64,000 bases of DNA, from the NCBI GenBank assembly GCA_015058575.1, contig SVBZ01000057.1, positions 1-64,000 on the forward strand. The letters are read 5' to 3'. A program made the translations under genes and the position numbers. Source of the DNA: Pseudoselenomonas ruminantium (GTDB taxonomy: Bacteria > Bacillota > Negativicutes > Selenomonadales > Selenomonadaceae). This document shows, piece after piece, positions 59,301 to 64,000 of the stretch (the stretch's first letter is position 1; each line of letters opens with the position of its first letter). The notes below the pieces were generated by a model. That model worked only from the letters and a program-made list of their open reading frames with translations. It did not search any database and was not told the origin of the DNA.

Positions 59301-60407
59301 TCAGAAGTCACGTCCCATAAGGAAGCACACGATTTTCTCTGCCTGCGTCAAATCATCGATAGCATAGCAGTGCACCGTTCCCTCTTCAGGCTGCACCGTC
59401 AAATCGCTCGCAAACAGCACTGCCGTCTCCGCATCAATGACCGGCTCCGCCAGTCCTCGCCAAAGAGACAATTTGGGCATAGTCCCATGGTTGCGGCTCT
59501 CGATCAGCACGAGATCCACGTCCTCAAGCTTTGCCGCCACGGAAAGCAGCGACGCCCGCTTTTCCGTCCGCCGCTCGATGAAATAGCCAGCCGGCGATAC
59601 GACGGCAACGGCATCGGCGCCAGCCTGTGCAAAGCGCCAGCTGTCCTTGCCCGCAACATCGACTTGATAGCCATGGCAATCGCCCTTGACCACACCAACA
59701 CGGATACCACGCGCCCGCAGCCGCGGAATCAAACGCTCAATGAACGTCGTCTTGCCCGTATTCGATACAGGGGCTGAGACCGTAACCAGCGGAATCTCAC
59801 GCCGGCTGTTGGCCAGTCTCCCCCGTACCAGCCGCATATCTGCCGGTGTATTGGCATTAAAGAAACAATTCACGCGCGGCACGGGAACCAGACGGCAGGA
59901 AAGCCTCGCAATCACAGCACCGATTTTCCGCTCGCCAGTGGAAAGAGCCTTGGCAAAGTGCGGAGCACAATCCCGATGGTAAATTGCCGCCAGCGGCTGC
60001 CGCCGGCCATCAGTCTCTGCCAGAACAGCCTGTAAGCCAGACGCTGCGTCCAGTCCAGCCAGCAAGGGCTTCATGGCCGAAAAGGCAAAAAAAGGCATAT
60101 CACAGGAAATAGCCAGGCCATACTGCGTTTGCATCGCCGCAAGTCCGCGGCGCAATCCCTCCATCGGCCCCAATCCTGTCTGTTCATCAACCAGCAGCTC
60201 GAACCCATATTGCTGCGCCAGCGCCAGCAGGGCTGGTGTTTCACGCTCCACGCATAGATACCTGCCCGCAAACGCCTGCCGCTGCGCCTTGCGCAACAGC
60301 CATTCCAGCATGGACGCGCCGTCAAGCTCAAGCCAGCGCTTGTCCTGTCCCATCCGCGAACTCTTGCCGCCCGCAATGAGCAAAAGGCTCATCTCTGAAA
60401 TATCCAT
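59301..60407 (-). CDS. MobA-MobB fusion (Mo-cofactor guanylyltransferase / GTP-binding)
   Basis: LLLIAGGKSSRMGQDKRWLEL then PLVTVSAPVSNTGKTTFIERLIPRLRARGIRVGVVKGDCHGYQVDVAGKDSWRFAQAGA. Confidence 0.93.
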   Translation of the reverse strand: MDISEMSLLLIAGGKSSRMGQDKRWLELDGASMLEWLLRKAQRQAFAGRYLCVERETPALLALAQQYGFELLVDEQTGLGPMEGLRRGLAAMQTQYGLAISCDMPFFAFSAMKPLLAGLDAASGLQAVLAETDGRRQPLAAIYHRDCAPHFAKALSTGERKIGAVIARLSCRLVPVPRVNCFFNANTPADMRLVRGRLANSRREIPLVTVSAPVSNTGKTTFIERLIPRLRARGIRVGVVKGDCHGYQVDVAGKDSWRFAQAGADAVAVVSPAGYFIERRTEKRASLLSVAAKLEDVDLVLIESRNHGTMPKLSLWRGLAEPVIDAETAVLFASDLTVQPEEGTVHCYAIDDLTQAEKIVCFLMGRDF

Positions 60408-60408
60408 A

Positions 60409-61341
60409 TCATTTCCGCCCGCATTCGCCCGCATCACCGCGCAGGATTTCAATGCCATGCTGCAGCTGCGGCAGAATAAAGCTCAGGCACTCCTCAACTG
60501 CTTTGACGCTGCCCGGCAGATTCACGATGAGACTGCGCCGGCAGATTCCCGCCTGTGCGCGGCTCAGCATCGCGCGGGCTGTAACTTTCATGGACAAAGC
60601 CCGCATAGCCTCGGGGATGCCCGGTGCCAGCCGCTCACATACTGCCAGCGTCGCCTCAGGGGTGATATCGCGCGGCGAAAAGCCCGTGCCGCCCGTCGTG
60701 ACGATAAGACCAATGCCACGGGCAGCATACTCCCGCATTTTTTCTTCGAGCGCTGCCTGCTCATCTGGCAGGATGGCCATATCCGCCACCGTATAGCCGG
60801 CCGCCGCCAGCATCTCTTGGGCCTTCGGGCCGCTCTTGTCGGCGCGCTCACCGCGGCTGCCCTTATCACTCGCCGTGATGATAGCCGCATCAAGCGGCAG
60901 TTTCTCGCCGGCTGGCACTAGCTCAAGCTCCATGCCTTCCTTTACCTCACCGCCATGCAGCACCCGCGCAAAAACGCCTTCACGCGGCATGATGCAGTCG
61001 CCGACCTGCTCGCGGATGGCGCAGCCCTTATGGCATTCCTTGCCGATCTGCGTGATTTCAAACCACACATCGCCAGCGCGCAGCCGTGTGCCAACTGGCA
61101 GTTCTTTGAACCGGAAGCCCTCGGCGACTACATTCTCGCCGAATGACCCCAGCTTCACATCGACACCGAGCTTGCGGAAATCCTCGATTTCCTTGAGGCC
61201 CAGGAAACTTACCTGGCGGTGCCAGCATCCCGCATGAGCATCGCCTTTGATGCCCCATTCCGTCTCAAACTGTACAGCAGCAACCGGATGCTTGAGCGTT
61301 CCCTTTTTCTCACTGACACAAAGCGCATGAATCTTTCCCAT
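60409..61341 (-). CDS. MOSC domain + MogA/MoaB-like fusion
   Basis: GIKGDAHAGCWHRQVSFL...GSFGENVVAEG (MOSC) then AAIITASDKGSRGERADKSGP...TTGGTGFSPRDITPEAT (MogA). Confidence 0.93.
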   Translation of the reverse strand: MGKIHALCVSEKKGTLKHPVAAVQFETEWGIKGDAHAGCWHRQVSFLGLKEIEDFRKLGVDVKLGSFGENVVAEGFRFKELPVGTRLRAGDVWFEITQIGKECHKGCAIREQVGDCIMPREGVFARVLHGGEVKEGMELELVPAGEKLPLDAAIITASDKGSRGERADKSGPKAQEMLAAAGYTVADMAILPDEQAALEEKMREYAARGIGLIVTTGGTGFSPRDITPEATLAVCERLAPGIPEAMRALSMKVTARAMLSRAQAGICRRSLIVNLPGSVKAVEECLSFILPQLQHGIEILRGDAGECGRK

Positions 61342-61344
61342 GTT

Positions 61345-62334
61345 TTAGCCTCCTACTTGTACCATGGCCCGGCTGTCGCGGGCAGCGTTATGTTTATCGT
61401 CAAAAAAATGTTCCTCGGGTTTATGATAGATGGCCTGCTGGACAGCCAGGCGCAGATTGTCATCACTGATGCCGCCGCGCAGCAGCTGGCGAATATCGAG
61501 CCCTGTCTTCGCATTGAGGCAGAGCTTCAGGAAGCCCTCAGCGGTCAAGCGCACGCGATTGCACGAGGCACAGAATTTATGCTCCAGCGCATCGATGAAA
61601 CCGACTTCGCCCGCAAAGCCAGCGAGCCGGTAGTATACGGCTGGGCCATTCACAGCCGCAGCTTTTATCCCCGCTGCTTTCAGCGGGCCATAAGCGCCCT
61701 CGATTGCCGCACGTACCCTGGCCATCGGTACTCCCTGGTAGCCGACTTCATAGGCACAGCCAATCGGCATCAATTCGATAAACCGCACTTTGACGGCATG
61801 CTTGCGCGCCAAGCCCGCCAGGGCGGGAATCTCCTCTTCATTGACACCCGCAATCGGCACACAGTTGAACTTGATGTTCTCAAGGCCCAGTGCCCACAAT
61901 TTTTCGATGCCTTTTTCGACCTGCGGATAAAGCGGCCGCCGCGTAATGGAAGCAAAAGTTTCGGGGTGCAGCGTGTCCAGACTGATATTTACGCCTGACA
62001 GGCCCGCTGCCACAAGCGGCTCGGCTAAATCCGCGAGCAGGACGCCATTTGTTGTCAGCACGACTTGCTCAATGCCCGGCACAGCACGGATCTCTCGCAC
62101 CAGGTCAACGATATTGCGGCGCACCAAAGGCTCGCCGCCTGTCAGCCGCACCTTGCGCACCCCCAGCGACGCCAAAGCCCGCACGATGCGCAGGATTTCC
62201 GCAAACGTCAGGATATCCTCATGCTGCAGTTTCTCGATACCGGCCGCAGGCATGCAATAACGGCAACGCAAATTGCAGCGGTCTGTCAGCGAGATGCGCA
62301 CATATTCGATTTTGCGTTGATACTGATCGATCAT
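61345..62334 (-). CDS. moaA: GTP 3',8-cyclase MoaA (radical SAM)
   Basis: RISLTDRCNLRCRYCMPAAG; KVRLTGGEPLVRRN; FCASCNRVRLTAEGFLKLCL. Confidence 0.96.
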   Translation of the reverse strand: MIDQYQRKIEYVRISLTDRCNLRCRYCMPAAGIEKLQHEDILTFAEILRIVRALASLGVRKVRLTGGEPLVRRNIVDLVREIRAVPGIEQVVLTTNGVLLADLAEPLVAAGLSGVNISLDTLHPETFASITRRPLYPQVEKGIEKLWALGLENIKFNCVPIAGVNEEEIPALAGLARKHAVKVRFIELMPIGCAYEVGYQGVPMARVRAAIEGAYGPLKAAGIKAAAVNGPAVYYRLAGFAGEVGFIDALEHKFCASCNRVRLTAEGFLKLCLNAKTGLDIRQLLRGGISDDNLRLAVQQAIYHKPEEHFFDDKHNAARDSRAMVQVGG

Positions 62335-62361
62335 ACTCTCATCCCAAATCCATAGTCAAAA

Positions 62362-63561
62362 TCACAACAGGATAATGTCAACCTTCGTCCCCGGTGGCAG
62401 CGGATCAGTCCCTGCCGGAATCGCCACGAAGGCATTGCAGCCGACCACCGAGAACAGGCTGCCCGAAGCATGCTGCTGGGGCAGGCGCACTTTGCCATTC
62501 TCATGATAAGCACGGATGAACCGGCGGCCCTTGCTCGCCTTCGGGAACGCATCGGTAAGCACAGCCTGCGCATGGCGCACAGCCAGCTTCTCCTCACCAC
62601 TCAATTCTACCAGCACAGGCCGGGCCAAAAGCTCAAACGTCGCATAGGCGGCAAACGGATTGCCCGAAAGCGCAATGCCAAGCGTCTTGCCAAACGTATA
62701 GGCAATCGCCGGACCGCCTGGTTTCATGCAGACACGCCAGAAGAGCCGCTTGCCGATTTTTTTGACGACGCCATGCATGATATCCTTCTTGCCCACCGAC
62801 ACGCCGCCGGTCGTCAAAAACAAATCGACCTTGTCCTGCCACTTGGCAATCTCAGCCGCAGCCGCCGTGACATCATCGGGCAGGATGCCGAGCACCTCAG
62901 GCTCAAAGCCAAGTTCGCGCAGCCGCCCGCTAAGGCTGTAGAGATTGCTGTTATAAATCTTACCTGGTGCCAAAGGCTGCCCCGGCTGCAAAAGTTCATC
63001 GCCCGTGCTCGCAATGGCGATGCGCACCTTGCGGATGACCTTGACGGTCGCCAGCCCCATGCTCGCCAATGCGCCGAGATGTGCTGCCGTAAGCCGCGTC
63101 CCCGCTTTTGCCAGCAACGTCCCCTTACGGATATCCTCGCCGGCAAAGCAGTAATTCTCATGCTGATGCAGTTCCTGTGGCACATAAAGCTTATCGCCAG
63201 CCGTCGTGACATCTTCCTGCCGCACGACACAGTCGCAGCCCGCAGGGATTGCCCCGCCTGTCATGATGCGCACCGCTGATCCCTGCGGCACAGGCCGGTC
63301 AAAATACTGGCCGGCACACTCCTCACCGATGATGGTCAGCTCGGCAGGATGCTCTTTATCCGCCCCGGCTGTCGCCTCTGACGCAAACGTATACCCATCA
63401 AGTGGTGACCGGTCAAACGGCGGATTGTCAAAAGGGGCACTATAGTCTTCGGCCAGGCGGCGCCCCAATGCTGCCATAAGCGGCACTTCTTCGGTTTCAC
63501 GGATCTTGCTGACCTGTGCCAGCAGCATTGCAACGGCTTTCTCCAACGAAATATCCTGCAT
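62362..63561 (-). CDS. moeA: Molybdopterin molybdenumtransferase
   Basis: NPPFDRSPLDGYTFAS; IMTGGAIPAGCDCVVRQEDV; LTTGGVSVGKKDIM; ALSGNPFAAYATFELLARP. Confidence 0.95.
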   Translation of the reverse strand: MQDISLEKAVAMLLAQVSKIRETEEVPLMAALGRRLAEDYSAPFDNPPFDRSPLDGYTFASEATAGADKEHPAELTIIGEECAGQYFDRPVPQGSAVRIMTGGAIPAGCDCVVRQEDVTTAGDKLYVPQELHQHENYCFAGEDIRKGTLLAKAGTRLTAAHLGALASMGLATVKVIRKVRIAIASTGDELLQPGQPLAPGKIYNSNLYSLSGRLRELGFEPEVLGILPDDVTAAAAEIAKWQDKVDLFLTTGGVSVGKKDIMHGVVKKIGKRLFWRVCMKPGGPAIAYTFGKTLGIALSGNPFAAYATFELLARPVLVELSGEEKLAVRHAQAVLTDAFPKASKGRRFIRAYHENGKVRLPQQHASGSLFSVVGCNAFVAIPAGTDPLPPGTKVDIILL

Positions 63562-63573
63562 CGTACTCCCTCC

Positions 63574-64000
63574 TCAGTGCTGGAACCCACAAACCGGGAA
63601 ATGACAGGTCTTGCAGTTCATGCAGAGACCGCCGATACCGAAATGACGGATTTCACGGCGCGTCAGCCGCTCACCAGTCATGACGCGCGGCAAAATGAGA
63701 TCGAAAACCGTACGTGCCGCATACATGACACAGCCCGGCAGCCCCATGACCGGAATCGTCCGGCCCTCATATTCCAGATAGCCGAGCAAAAACATCGCGC
63801 CAGGCAGCACCGGGGCCCCATAGGTAATGATATCGGCACCGGCATCACGGATAGCCGCTGGCGTGCGGTCATCGGGATCGACGCTCATGCCGCCCGTACA
63901 TATGATCATATCCATGCCGAGCCCGGCAAGTTCACGAATGGCATCCCGGGTATGTTCCGTCACATCATCGGTGATACGGTGCTCATCAATCTTTAAGCCA
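63574..64000 (-). CDS. Molybdopterin-binding domain protein (partial, runs off window)
   Basis: ICTGGMSVDPDDRTPAAIRDAGADIITYGAPVLPG...MGLPGCVMYAARTVFDLILPRV; frame open to window edge. Confidence 0.85.
   Translation of the reverse strand, partial: GLKIDEHRITDDVTEHTRDAIRELAGLGMDMIICTGGMSVDPDDRTPAAIRDAGADIITYGAPVLPGAMFLLGYLEYEGRTIPVMGLPGCVMYAARTVFDLILPRVMTGERLTRREIRHFGIGGLCMNCKTCHFPVCGFQH

Overview
The window looks like a Negativicutes-type (Selenomonadales-like) chromosomal segment; this taxonomic guess is inference from gene content only. From left to right it contains: a coding-poor ~500 bp region with a long imperfect palindrome; a metallophosphoesterase; a three-gene NuoE/NuoF/[FeFe]-hydrogenase operon; a DUF815-type ATPase; trpS with a T-box leader; an AAA/DUF4143 ATPase followed by two Rpn/PD-(D/E)XK 'transposase-like' nucleases that share one C-terminal tail; a broken IS30-family element; an AT-rich exopolysaccharide cluster (about 14.0-30.5 kb, minus strand); an XRE regulator; proC; an L-ascorbate (ula) PTS/catabolic cluster with a divergent DeoR regulator; an M48 peptidase; a DASS transporter; a TPP riboswitch with a thiE-thiD fusion; a glucitol/sorbitol PTS operon; an MCP; a formate dehydrogenase-N operon (Cys, not Sec); and a molybdenum cofactor cluster that runs off the right edge. 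The most interesting non-annotated signals are: (1) a candidate type I toxin-antitoxin locus at 32.03-32.33 kb, with a TTG-start 29-aa hydrophobic peptide and a convergent ~70-nt sRNA whose 5' end is complementary to the toxin start region; (2) a second, apparently decayed divergent toxin/sRNA pair at 43.72-43.93 kb abutting the thi promoter; (3) the modular Rpn cassette, where promoter and tail are conserved but cores differ and an orphan tail sits after an AAA ATPase whose RBS is buried in a near-perfect hairpin; (4) a candidate C-rich-loop sRNA at 41.64-41.81 kb. All calls were made by eye from the sequence and ORF track. No database search or folding program was run.
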